Shown piece after piece: positions 1 to 13,038 of a stretch of 64,000 nucleotides of DNA (position 1 is the stretch's first letter; every line of letters starts with the position of its first letter). Below the pieces are notes generated by a model, which was given only the letters and a program-made list of their open reading frames with translations, was not told the DNA's origin and searched no databases. The translations under genes and the position numbers were made by a program. The stretch is taken from NCBI GenBank assembly GCA_030533445.1, contig CM060072.1, positions 25,691,609 through 25,755,608 of the forward strand, written 5' to 3'. The DNA is from Cyprinodon diabolis (Eukaryota > Chordata > Actinopteri > Cyprinodontiformes > Cyprinodontidae).

Positions 1-232
1 TAAAATAGATCGATACCGCGTTTTTAAAAATCTATTTGATATCAGCATATGAAAATATATTTGAGTATATTATTTTTCAAAGTGTCAGAAATGGATAACA
101 AAACTGCTATTTTCAATGACTACTTATTTTTGTCCAGCTTTAACATCAGTATCGATATCGGTTATCGGCTACATGAGTTTTAAAATATCGGCATATCGGA
201 TATCGGCCAAAATCCCAATATCGTGCATCCCT
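1..232. mobile_element. hAT-type MITE, right end
   Basis: The sequence is rich in TATCGATATCGG-like steps and ends in CGTGCATCCCTAG near 232. Read in reverse this is CTAGGGATGCACG, a terminal motif seen widely in fish hAT MITEs. The left end is outside the window. Confidence 0.5.
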
Positions 233-2859
233 AGAAATAAGTTTGCTAAATTGAAACAGCAGTTTTGAGATTTTTTTACTAACCACGGCAACAGTTCAGC
301 ACAAGACGACTATTCCTACTGAAGTATTACTTTTCTCTCTCGACACGAGTAAACTTCCTCGCTGTCCTGCCGCTGTCAGTCAAAAATCCTTAAGTATGTT
401 GGCCAATAATCATCAAGCTGCCAGTTTCACAACCCTCCCCTGCTTTATAGACCTTCTAAGAGGCTGAGCCTCTCTGGAAGTATTTTGCTGTGTTATCCAA
501 TCAGGGATCTCCTTTTTCTCTGCTTGCTTCAATACTCAGAGGCTCAAACCTCAGCAGGAATTTCTCATAGAGGCTGACAGGCAGAGTCCTGCTGCTCCAG
601 AGCAGCATGGAGATTGCATCTGAGAGCGGAATAAACAGCTGATTTATACGAAACATACTCATGAAATCATTTGCATTTTAGCGCATGTTTAATTAAGTTA
701 ATGACTGTATATATTAAGCCTAAATATGCATATTCTACCAATTATTTTACAGAATTTACTGGGCAGGCTGAACCCCTGAACACAGAATCAGATTTTTCGT
801 CTGATATGACAGAAAATCTTGTCGGACGAGGACTCGGTGTTTAGCGCTCGTTGAGTCAATAGGGATGATTACAGCCGACATCGCTTGCTGAGCCCTGACT
901 GAGATAGAGCCCAGGTCTATTTTAGTCGTACTATGTGGCAATTCATCTGCAATTTCATGGTTCTAACAGGAAGAGGGACGCGGTACAAAGTAAGCTACAT
1001 CCACTTTGGTGGAAAATACAAAAATCTGTTAGTCGCAAGGGAAAAAAGTCAGGTTTGGAGTCGCATACAGCATATATAACAAGCGGGAAAGATGCGTGCA
1101 ATGTGTTAAATAGTATTCCTTTTTTAGCCTCACAAACAAAAAAAGTTGTGCATGTCATCTTATACTTCTCCACCCTTATGAGAACAAGAAAAACAAAAAC
1201 TTCCCAGATCTCTCTCTGAATCACCTTGCAGTGCCTCGTCCGGCATATAACCATCCCACAGCCTTCATTGCTGAGTTCTGCCAATATGTTGTTAATGTAG
1301 GCATATGAAAATTCTCTATCTGTTCTTTTTTGAGATGCTGCACCGACTCGTTGTGGGGCTGTGCTGCATAGCTGTGCCTTTGTCCATCCATCCATCTTTT
1401 CCTGCTTGTTCTGTCTGAGTCGCGATAGGGGAAAATGCATCTCTGTTAGTATATGGGCGAGAGACGGGGTATCACCCTGAACAGGTTGTCAGTCTGTCAA
1501 TCTGTCAGTCTGTCTGTTAATTTTTATTTATTTTTAATACGTTTTCATAATCTCTTCAAGTCAAATGGGGGAAATGGTTTTAATTTGTGTGGCACAGAAA
1601 TGGAAAAAAAAATCTGCAGATCTGCTCACTCTGCTAGTCGGAGCCTCTCTACGCAGTCGGTTTGACATGGAATAAAAACTTCTTATCAGAGGTTAAAAAG
1701 TCTTTACGCAAATGGACCTGACCTGACCTGGCCTTTAGCCTCCTTGGTATTCAATGAGAAATCACCACTGCTGTTTAGGTTGCTTCTGGACTAATGACTT
1801 CTTCCTTGCTGAGCAGCCTTCCAGCCCCAGTGGATGCAGCATTCAGTTTATGGTGGGTAATGAAACTCCCATCTTTAACGGAAATTTTGATTTTGTTCTG
1901 ATGTTGATTCATACTGAAGCTGTACAGATGAAGCTGAACAGATGACGTTGCAACCTTCAGGTGTTTGGTGAATGCACCCACGGCTGAGCAAGACCTGTTG
2001 TATTTTTTTGATGTCACAAAGGATGCAGTTTGTTTCTAAAGTTATCTTAAGATTAATCCACAGTTGTGGATTAATTAACCCTTTAACTAAAATTTATAAA
2101 TTAATTTATGAGAGAATAAAGTAATATGACATCATCCTTTTTTTCTTTCCGTAATTTTTCAAACACCTGATAATTTTTTTTAAATACGAGTTCCCAAACA
2201 TTTCAGCTACTCACTAAATAACAACGCAACAGACTGACGACCCCCTAAAAATAAATATAATTACTTCAATCTATAGTCATTTTTTTCAATATAAAGTAAT
2301 TATAACTTGTAAGCAAAGCCGATTTACTTTAAATGACATTTAATTATTTAATTCATCATCTACATAGATGTTAATTATTTAATCAGACATTTTATTATTT
2401 AATTGTACATTTTACAGTTTATTGGTATATTTCATATCTGAATTGTAATAAATAAATTAATGTTCACTTATTTAACAGTAAATATATTTATTTCATGGAG
2501 CATCTACATGTGTTTGTTTCCATATACCTCAGGCACCACATCGCAATGATGAAAAACATCTTGTGACTCCTGCCTGGTATCCTGCAATCCCAATGGGGGT
2601 CTAAACCATATTTGGGAACCTATGGTCTAAACGTCTGAAAATAATGAAAGTGATGAGAATTTTCAAGGAAAATCCTGTCTTGCTTGAATATTTAGCCAAC
2701 ACAGAGAGAAACTAAAATTTGTGTCTTAATATATAGTCTATTTAGATGTTTGGCTGCTGCATTGTTTTCTGTCAGCCTATAGCAGCCACCTGATTTAGTC
2801 TTAGTTGTTGTGCTCAACTATTCCTCTTAGTAACTGGAAATCCTACTGGAAAAACCTGC
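233..2859. other. Non-coding stretch
   Basis: No gene recognised. A short GTCTGTCA-like simple repeat sits near 1487-1520. The small open frames here show no conserved motif and no splice partners. The first c2cd2l exons were looked for and not seen. Confidence 0.5.
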
Positions 2860-5800
2860 TCTATGATCCAGTGGAGAAAGGGAAACAGGTTGGGTAAAAA
2901 GACGCAGTCTTATCGGATTCTTCGTCTCTTGCAAACTTGCTGCATCCTCCACTGGTCAGACAGGTTTGTGAAAGCAGACACGAGAGCGCCAACCTGTGCC
3001 AGAGTCGCTGGAGAGTCACGTTCTCCTCTTATGTGCACTTCATGATTATGTTTCTGCGTTAAACAAAACATGAGCCACCCTGAAGGGACAAAGGTGCAAT
3101 GAAGATGGAGCCTCGGTTTGCTGCGGTGGGATCAGTGTCTGTATCCTTAAAGGCATTTAAAACAGATTCTGACCTACTGAGAAATTAAAATGACGATGGA
3201 GAAATATATATTTTGATGAAATATAAACCTATATCTGGAAAAAAAGGAAAATTATTGATTGCTGCAAATCACTGTATTCTTCGTGACGTAATCCTTATCA
3301 GAATACTAAGACATGATTTGGGGACATTTTAATGCCTCAGGACTGCTTAATGACTTAATGAACTCAAATTCTAGTTATTTTTAGGAATTCCTCAGGGCCT
3401 TTTGGATTTTATCTCATCAACCAGTGAAAATTATCTGATGAACCCAATCAGATGTGTGACCAGGGTGTGGTTTTATATAACGTAGCAGCGCCTTTGTCTT
3501 AACAGAGAGGGAAGTCCAGTGTTTAATATCCTGATTAAGCAGAGGGAGCATGTATTTACTATTGAGTACTGCTTAAAGAGTCTAAACACATCATGATTAT
3601 TCAGCCTGGGATGAGAAGAGGACAATTTTAGTGAATTAAAAACATAGACCTGCTTAATTGTGGGGTTAAAGTTTGTTTTTTCATCTATTCTGAAATTATG
3701 TTAATTAAATGAAATATTATAACATAATTATTCATAATTCATGAAAGCGCAGTGCTTCAGCTGGACGTAAAGGACAAAAGTACAGAGTTGTGTCTTTCAT
3801 TTAATTAGTTTTGGGGATTTAAATTGAATTTGCTCCACCACCATTGCAAATCCCTTAGCATATGGCAGGGAGATTTTCCAATATGAACATTTTTACCATT
3901 CTCTTTAAGAAAAGGTTAAATTGATCGTGTTATAATTGAATTATTGAAATAATCGTCAACAAATTAAGGAGTTGATTAAATTTTACCTAGAATTTAGAGA
4001 CTCTAAAGCACTACTTTAGCTGAAAGATCCACTCAGAGCAGCAGTTTTTCCAAAATCGTGAAAAATATTAAAACATTTTGCATTTAAATGAAAAACCTGG
4101 TTTCAATTCTGTAAAAAATGTTCTTTAAGGGACCTTTTGCTACCAGTATTAATCAATTAATTGGGAAAAAAAAGTCAAAAAGATTAATCAAGTAGTAAAA
4201 TAATAGTCGCATTCCTAAAGCTGATGTAACCAAAGGACAAACATGTTAAAAATGTTTAATTTCTTCATATAGGTCTGCTGCTTGGATTGATTAAATAACC
4301 TGACAGGCATATGAGCAGTACCTGTTTCTGACTAAACAAAAGCTTGGTCGTTTCATCAAACGTAGATGTGTAAAAAAACAACAAAAAAAAACCTCAAAGG
4401 ACCTCAAAACGTAGGCGTCTTTTCTGTGCCTGCTAAAAAACAGGACAAAAACAATATTATCTAGTGTTGCATGAAATCGAAAAAAATAAATCTATTTCCT
4501 GCAGTAAGGCAAATTCCATAGACGAACTACTATTTCTGCTTAGAAACCGTGATATTTACCTACATGTCGTTCTGACAGGTTCCACCTACCCACTAGTTGC
4601 TGCAGAGTAAACAGTAAATTACCCAACCAGTCATGACAGGGCAGCATACCATGCCATGTGGATTATTACAGAGTGGATTTTTCATTTGCATTAATCTGAA
4701 GGTACAATGATCTATGATCCAGTGGAGAAAGGGAAACAGGTTGGGTAAAAAGACGCAGTCTTATCGGATTCTTCGTCTCTTGCAAACTTGCTGCATCCTC
4801 CACTGGTCAGACAGGTTTGTGAAAGCAGACACGAGAGCGCCAATCTGTGCCGGAGTCGCTGGAGAGTCACGTTCTCCTCTTATGTGCACTTCATGATTAT
4901 GTTTCTGCGTTAAACAAAACATGAGCCACCCTGAAGGGACAAAGGTGCAATGAAGATGGAGCCTCGGTTTGCTGCGGTGGGATCAGTGTCTGAATCCTTA
5001 AAGGCATTTAAAACAGATTCTGACCTACTGAGAAATTAAAATGACGATGGAGAAATATATATTTTGATGAAATATAAACCTATATCTGAAAAAAAAGGAA
5101 AATTATTGATTGCTGCAAATCACTGTATTCTTCGTGACGTAATCCTTATCAGAATACTAAGACATGATTTGGGGACATTTTAATGCCTCAGGACTGCTTA
5201 ATGACTTAATGAACTCAAATTCTAGTTATTTTTAGGAATTCCTCAGGGCCTTTTGGATTTTATCTCATCAACCAGTGAAAATTATCTGATGAACCCAATC
5301 AGATGTGTGACCAGGGTGTGGTTTTATATAACGTAGCAGCGCCTTTGTCTTAACAGAGAGGGAAGTCCAGTGTTTAATATCCTGATTAAGCAGAGGGAGC
5401 ATGTATTTACTATTGAGTACTGCTTAAAGAGTCTAAACACATCATGATTATTCAGCCTGGGATGAGAAGAGGACAATTTTAGTGAATTAAAAACATAGAC
5501 CTGCTTAATTGTGGGGGTAAAGTTTGTTTTTTCATCTATTCTGAAATTATGTTAATTAAATGAAATATTATAACATAATTATTCATAATTCATGAAAGCG
5601 CAGTGCTTCAGCTGGACGTAAAGGACAAAAGTACAGAGTTGTGTCTTTCATTTAATTAGTTTTGGGGATTTAAATTGAATTTGCTCCACCACCATTGCAA
5701 ATCCCTTAGCATATGGCAGGGAGATTTTCCAATATGAACATTTTTACCATTCTCTTTAAGAAAAGGTTAAATTGATCGTGTTATAATTGAATTATTGAAA

Positions 5801-6558
5801 TAATCGTCAACAAATTAAGGAGTTGATTAAATTTTACCTAGAATTTAGAGACTCTAAAGCACTACTTTAGCTGAAAGATCCACTCAGAGCAGCAGTTTTT
5901 CCAAAATCGTGAAAAATATTAAAACATTTTGCATTTAAATGAAAAACCTGGTTTCAATTCTGTAAAAAATGTTCTTTAAGGGACCTTTTGCTACCAGTAT
6001 TAATCAATTAATTGGGAAAAAAAAGTCAAAAAGATTAATCAAGTAGTAAAATAATAGTCGCATTCCTAAAGCTGATGTAACCAAAGGACAAACATGTTAA
6101 AAATGTTTAATTTCTTCATATAGGTCTGCTGCTTGGATTGATTAAATAACCTGACAGGCATATGAGCAGTACCTGTTTCTGACTAAACAAAAGCTTGGTC
6201 GTTTCATCAAACGTAGATGTGTAAAAAAACAACAAAAAAAACCCTCAAAGGACCTCAAAACGTAGGCGTCTTTTCTGTGCCTGCTAAAAAACAGGACAAA
6301 AACAATATTATCTAGTGTTGCATGAAATCGAAAAAAATAAATCTATTTCCCGCAGTAAGGCAAATTCCATAGACGAACTACTATTTCTGCTTAGAAACCG
6401 TGATATTTACCTACATGTCGTTCTGACAGGTTCCACCTACCCACTAGTTGCTGCAGAGTAAACAGTAAATTACCCAACCAGTCATGACAGGGCAGCATAC
6501 CATGCCATGTGGATTATTACAGAGTGGATTTTTCATTTGCATTAATCTGAAGGTACAA
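2860..6558. repeat. Two-copy tandem duplication, 1,851-bp period
   Basis: Unit 1 is 2860 to about 4707 and unit 2 is 4711 to 6558. The offset stays at 1,851 bp from end to end. I noticed only about seven base differences, so the copies are over 99% alike. Both contain a 60-codon open stretch with two residue changes, which looks like chance. The junction around 4708-4711 has a few extra bases (TGAT) that echo the TATGAT at the unit start. This suggests a recent duplication with a small filler. An assembly artefact from merged haplotypes is the alternative. Confidence 0.95.
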
Positions 6559-8130
6559 AAGAAAGTTTAGTTATTTCTTATTATGAGAGACATAAAAACC
6601 AGAGCTGCTGTATTTCCCTGATTGACAGTTGTGAGAAATAAGATTAGCCTCACTGAGATTTCTGTAAAAATTCAATCTTTTCCTTTTAATTTACTTTTTC
6701 ACACACACACACACAAAATCTATTTATCTTTGAACATTTATTTTGGGTTTGTTCATGCATCTATTCATACATACTGAGTCCGACTCCTGCTTTTTGGAGG
6801 AAAACCCTCCAGAGGAAAGACCTGACCTTGATAGTGGATGCCTAAAACACTGAGATCAGAGGAATAAACGGTTCAGAGGGCTGAAGACTCACTTTCCTTC
6901 CGATAGATAGATTTGAAACTTCCTTCCAGCTGTTATCTCAGGAACTGATACTCTGCAGGGATTTAGACAACTATATATTGGGAAAATAACACATTTAAAG
7001 TAAATTTGGAAACTAGTGGTTTTTGTTTTGCCGTTATAATACTTACTAGGAATATGTGAGAAATGGCTTTAGCTATTCATCTTGCCTGAAGTTATTGACA
7101 CTTGAGTGCTCCGTGAGTAGAAATGAGAGAATTGTGGAAAATAATAGAGAAATATGACTTAGAAAAGTAAGAGAAATATAGAAATCTCAAATAGTTCAAA
7201 GCATATTATGCTTGATTATTATCTCATTGTAAGTGAAGCTATGAATTAAAAACTTAACATCAAACTCATTTAAAAAATGTAGAAACAGTAAGTTTAGATA
7301 AACTTATTCAAATGTGTAAAGGCATTGCAGGAGAATCTGAGCCAGCCTTACGTGTGCCTCCGTATCAGTGTTTTTCTGATTTTTAAAACTTCAATACCAC
7401 TTCTGTAAATGTGTAGTTTCCCAACATCTTTACCAACTCTTTGAGAATCATGAAGCTACAATATTTTGACTTTTAGGTTTTGTTTTAGCTGTATTATAAA
7501 AAAAAAAAAAAAAACAAATATAAGGGAAAAACATCATCCTTTGCAGCTGCATGATTAGTTCTTATTTTTGCCAATGTAATCTTTGTGTTAGTATAAGCAA
7601 ACAGATGGAAACTTTGTGTGCCTCTGAGCTGCTTTGCTTCCTTAAGTTGCCACCAATGCTTAAAAGCTCCACCTCTGTTCATCCTTGTTTTACTTACGTT
7701 TTGCTGTTAAAAGTTTTGGCTTGAATTTGAACAATGGTAATAAGAAGTCATTTTCTCAGATCATTTTCACATCTGGTAACGCCTGATCTTTATTTCACAT
7801 GACTTCAACCTACTATTGTATTGGATGCCAATTCTTTAATGTTGTTGGTGGCATCGTAGTTGGAAAAAAAATTTTCCTGCATTTTTGACCTGTCAAAATG
7901 TATAAAACTTTTATTTTTTTAATACTATATATTTTCTTTCAATAAAATTAAGACTTTTATTCTGCACCAAACAGGATGTAATGTAGATGTTTTTTTTTGT
8001 TTTATTATCCTGTTTCATCAAAAAGTTGTTGCTAAAATCTTTGACCTGTTTCCAATGAGCTGCAATTTTAGGATATTTGAACTCTTGTTTTATTTATTCT
8101 CTGTATATTTAGAGATATATGTGGTGTAGA
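6559..8130. other. Non-coding AT-rich stretch
   Basis: No gene recognised. It contains a (CA)n run near 6700-6716 and an A-run near 7499-7514. Nothing else stands out by eye. Confidence 0.5.
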
Positions 8131-8139
8131 ATTTGGGCT

Positions 8140-8620
8140 AGTATTGGCATGGGTATTTCGATATGATACGTGTGACGATACTTTACAAAATGATTGTATC
8201 GCGATATTGCAATATCACCATATATTGCAATATCTTCCCCAGCTATCAAAATTTAATTTATAGATAAAAAAGCAAGTGTTGTATATGTTCATCAGATGAT
8301 ATTGATCATTAAGTTATTTTGGTATCCATGTTGTTTTGGGTTTGAGTCAGTCTATATCTTCCACTGTGACTTTCTCAACTACAGAAATGGTCCTGCACTG
8401 CATATCAGCAGGACTCCACAGCTCTATCAGCCAGAGCTGATAGAGCTGTGGAACCTCTACTGGTGCAGAGGTAGCCCATTTTTCCTCATTGTTTTAAGTA
8501 AAAAGGTTTTGTTCTAAAAAAATTATAATAGGAACTTAAAGATCGAGATTATATTAGGCAGCGAAATATCATGATCGCCTAATTGATCTTTTCCTGCACC
8601 TCCGCTGTTTGAATGTGATG
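8140..8620. mobile_element. Probable DNA-transposon remnant with internal hairpin
   Basis: TATCGATATT/GCGATATTGCAATATC-type sequence near 8155-8240 resembles the piece at 1-232. Towards the other side, AAATATCATGATCGCC near 8564 echoes it in reverse. A perfect inverted repeat sits in the middle (see 8416-8451). Confidence 0.4.
8416..8451. repeat. Perfect 15-bp inverted repeat with 6-nt loop
   Basis: CCACAGCTCTATCAG at 8416-8430 and its exact complement at 8437-8451, separated by CCAGAG. Weaker pairing continues outward for roughly 20 more bases on each side (CTGCACT...AGCAGG against CCTCTACTGGTGCAGAGG). A transcript from either strand would form a precursor-like hairpin. Confidence 0.8.
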
Positions 8621-11600
8621 GTCATTCGTTTCATTTGCTGTTTTTATTCTGTTTCCAAGCAAAGAAGGGCTGATTTTCCAGGGTTTCTATTTTCTGGTTC
8701 TTGAATTATAAATCATCTAGTAAACGGTCTCTTCACCCAGTCTTTTTTTTATTTTTCTCCTTGTGGTCTTTTGCATGCACTTTGGCATTTCTTGCCTTTG
8801 TAGTTTTTGCTGATTGTTGCCCAACATATATTGGGTAATATTTTTTTTCTTACAGAAAGAATAATTTAAACCAATTTTAACTTCGCTTTAGATGGTAGCT
8901 CCTAAGCCCATTTAGTACTTATTATTATTATATATTATTTCAGGAAATGAAATAATTTACCCAATAAATGTTTGTATAATCATAAGGGCACAGGTGTTCG
9001 TGGCCAGCTGTTGGTGGGTAAGACATCAACTTTTAACAATTTGCAAACTCATTTAAAAAAAGTCTAAAGTTCACTTATTGTGACATTTTTTTAATTGTCT
9101 CCATATGTCATAAAAAAAACAGAACTACCTAAGGGGACAAACTGATTTACAGTGGTTTAATACAAAGGCACAAAATTAGGAAACAACTTAGAGAAAATGC
9201 AATTTATTTCAGAGTATGTTTTTTTTAGTTTTGGCAATAATCATTTAATCAATGCTTTATTATAGCACATATTTTTTTCTTGTGGTACTTATAGTCATAA
9301 TACTCTGGGCTAGAAGGTTGTTTGAGCAGAGAGGCAAGTGGTGATCCCTTGTGTAGAGGACGATAAATTTGCGTCACCCTGGCTTGGCAGAGGAGCAGAT
9401 GGTCGAGCGTATGGTAGACTGTGAATTGGGCGTTTGTCAACTTTACTTTACCAAATGCTGTAGTAAAGAGATTACCTTTTAGTGTGATTGCTATATGCAA
9501 GCATCTTATTTGATATTCCTGCAGTAATATAATTTTTTGCCACAAATATAGCACCTGGCACCAACAGAGATCAGAAAACAGTATCTTAAGGCCTTACTTG
9601 AAAGAAGAAAGGGCTGGTCTGTGGTTATTTTGTCATTTCCTATACATGTTAGCTTTACTTGAAGTACAATTCATTATGCAAACTAATAATACCATTGACC
9701 ATTTAGATCAAGTTGCTTAGTCTGAAGCCAGTGGCACATTCTGGCATCTTGCAAGGTTTTTTCTATCTTTTACAGGACGAAGCAGTTTCTAACATACAGT
9801 GTCTTTTAATCAAAATTGTACACACCCGTGTTAAAATACTGTTTTTATGTGATGTCAGGGTCAATTAAGGGTTAAATTGATGTATGTCCTTTTCAACTGA
9901 ACTTTGACATAAACAAACCAGAAGAAATGTAAGACATCTATTGGCTGCAATAACGTGTTTGCAGAAGAATACACACCTTAGACCAACAGGTTATGAAATA
10001 TTTTGTTTGCGCATTAAGGCTTTAAAGAGTGCATACCTGTCAGTTACACAGTGAATCTGATTAACCCGCAATAAAATCCAGCTTTCCTTGTTTATGTTTT
10101 ACTGATATTACATCTTTTTGCATCTTAAACTGAAGCAAGAGTTTGCAGAGGGGTGATGAAGAACTTAAATTATCTCTCCGTACAAATGTAAGCTTTACGA
10201 GAAGGGAAAAAAAAATAAAATACAGATCTACTCTCACATTGGATGCAATGATAAAAACTGGTCAGAGAGGCTGCTAAGATCGCTGACATCAACATTGGCT
10301 GTGTTTACATACATTACACAAGTTTTTGTCCTACTGACCATTTATACCGGTGCTGAAAATTTTCCACCTGAAATTTGAAAGATACGTTTTAGTGAAAACG
10401 GTTTTAGTTTTGGGGTTTTCACACTTTTTTGTTTCTCCTAATAAATATTTAGTTTCGGAGGATTGATCTCATAGAATGAGTGAAAAGTTTTCAAGATCTC
10501 ATTATTTTAACATAAACAAACACCTTACATTTTAATGAGTGTGAATGTTTACTTTCGGGAGCCATTGTAGATAAAGCTATCAGGTGTTCATCATCACCCC
10601 GTTCCTTCCATTTTCCTCTTTGAAGACATCAGAAAGTTGCTTAGCTGACTCGGTTGTTTATCAAATAAAAATATCTGCTATGCAAAGTGTTTCTGTGCAA
10701 ACTGTGGCCAAACTTTGACTCTGAAGACATGGTTTGGTAAAACTCAATGTTGCAAACCAAATCAGTTTGCAAAGAAGGCTTGAAAATTGTGGCCAACTTC
10801 GCAAAAATGAGATAAGGGATACTTCTTGGCCAGACATTGTCTTCCACCCTACTGAAATTATGAATACATTTTTGCCTTTTATACTGTTTATTGTTTTTTT
10901 TAAAAACATTTAAATTAACCCTGCATTTAATTTTGAACCTAATTTAGTTTGTTAATCGGCAGCCCTAGGCTGACCGACTGGTCAGCCTCAACGAGCAGAA
11001 TATAAAACTGCAGCATCTACGGCTGATACAAGATGTTGAGCAGTCGTTAAGGGGTGATGGAGGAGCACATGACTGGGTGCATCTGCTTGGAAGGAAGCGC
11101 ACGGTCCTCTAACAATCTGCAATTATAAAGAGCCTTGTGATTAGCTTTGAGATTCAGTTAATTTCAATGGCTGCCAGTTGCTAGAAGATTAATGCCCTGT
11201 GATTAAGCTCAAGTACTGCAGATTCCTTCCTAACGACAGGGGACATTAGGCACTCAGAGCTCATTTAATACGAAAGTGCAGGAAACAAACCTTTTCATCC
11301 CTCAGTCACAGCTGTGGGCGAGATTAATCTTCCGCAGCCAGACTTGGTTTGAAGGCCAACTTTTACTAAAACAGTCAGTTCCTTGAGGTTGACTGATATG
11401 TCTATAAAATAATACCTTTGTTAAAGGAAAGCTCTGTGGTTACACCTTGAAGCTTTCTCTCCCCTATTCTTTTCTAACTCGGGGCAAACTCTATGAATAA
11501 CACTTCATAATGTATATGTTTTAAATAACCATGAGACATGACAACAGATTTAGACAGAAATTGTAATCCTACTCAGATCAGAGTAGTTGCTTTGAGTTAA

Positions 11601-12670
11601 AGAAGGCAGCTGCTTTCTAACCGAGCTCACTTCTCGTTGAAGTGGCCCTGAATCACAGTTAAAGAAGCGTTTTATAAAACTACAGTCTGCCACATCATCA
11701 CATCATACGTGTTTGTAAATGATGAGACATCCATTGCTCCAGCCTTGTCAAAATATTACACTATGTTCTTAGATCAAGGACACCAGTCTCATTCCACGAC
11801 TTGTACATATTAAGGATAACTTTTTATCCTGCCAGAGGAACTGTCCTATTTAGATAAACTACTTGGTAAAAAGTTAGTTCTGACAAAAAAACAATCCACT
11901 GGACTTGATAGAGGGAAGCGGGATCAAATTCCTTCCTGCTATCATCGCAGCCACCACCCCCATAGAGGAGAACAGAACACATCGCCTGTTCAGCCAGGCC
12001 AACATTTCCCTCTAACCAATCCCCTTTCAGAGACATGGACAGGTATCGGGTATTGAAGGCTAACAAAGAACCCAAATTCCCCATTCCGACTGGTTCGTCT
12101 GGTTCAATTTGCATGTTTTCTAAGCCAAAAAAAGGCTTTATTTTTGGTCCACTTTGTAAAGCCTCGAACTCAACGCTATTTCTGACATTTTGAATTGAAA
12201 AAGCTTCCTGGATGGGAAGCGAAACGTCTTCAAATTTGGAAACAAAGTCCAGTGGGTTTTTTTTTTTTTACTCTTTTGAAATGACTATGACCTTGATGAC
12301 TGAGAATCTTCACTAGCATTAGTTCTGACACTCAACAGACAGGTATTATTAGGGTTTAACAGACTCACACATCATCAATAAAAATAATCCTTTTACTTTG
12401 ACATAGTTCTTAAAACTTTTGCCCAACATTTCCAAAGCACAGATGTTATCAAGACCTCTACAGGTATGAACAAAAATCTGTTTGGATGAGATGTTTTGAA
12501 GACTATTGTTTCTCAGTGTAGCACACATTCGCACTGTATTCGAATATCTGTCTGGTTTGATGCACTTTGATTTGATTGGATTATCTCTTTAAGCAACTTG
12601 CGATACAATATGTTGTTCAATGACTCCGTATAAATAAACAGATTTACGTTTCAATGGCCAATATGCTAAC
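8621..12670. other. Non-coding stretch with scattered repeat debris
   Basis: No gene recognised. The open frames at 9249-9554, 10641-10909 and 11824-12114 on the minus strand show no known domain and lack conserved splice sites. Confidence 0.45.
12196..12262. mobile_element. Small repeat piece with the CGAAACGTCTTCAAA motif
   Basis: GGATGGGAAGCGAAACGTCT (12209-12228), followed directly by TCAAATTTGG, resembles a motif I associate with the 3' parts of Penelope-like or related retroelements in fish. Only this short piece is recognisable, and the class is uncertain. Confidence 0.3.
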
Positions 12671-13038
12671 ACCTCAGTGGAACAGTGGGTAGCACTGCTG
12701 CCTTGCAGCAAGGTTCTGGGTTCGATTCCCGGCCCGGGGTCTTTCTGCATGGAGTTTGCATGTTCTCCCTGAGCATGCGTGGATTCTCTCCGGGTACTCC
12801 GGCTTCCTCCCACAGTCCAAAAACATGACTGTTAGGTTAATTGGCTTCTCTAAATTGTCCTTAGGTGTGAGTGTGTGTGTGCATGGTCGTTTGTCATGTT
12901 TGTCTCTGTGTTGCCCTGCGATGGACTGGCGACCTGTCCAGGGTGTACCCCGTCTCTCGCCCGTTGACTGCTGAAGATAGGCACCAGCACCCCTCGCAAC
13001 CCCACTCGGGACAAGCGTGTCAGATAATGGATGGATGG
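12671..13038 (+). mobile_element. tRNA-type SINE/LINE-tail repeat
   Basis: The head has a pol III A-box-like TAGCACTGCTGCC and a B box GGTTCGATTCCC at 12719-12730. The body has the common fish motif GGACTGGCGACCTGTCCAGG, and the tail is GGATGGATGG. A second copy lies at 54303-54580 in the same orientation. Confidence 0.75.

Noticed and set aside
2863..4896. Duplicated 60-codon open frames in the tandem units
   Set aside because: They have no recognisable domain and no supporting signals, and the two residue changes among few differences suggest no protein constraint.
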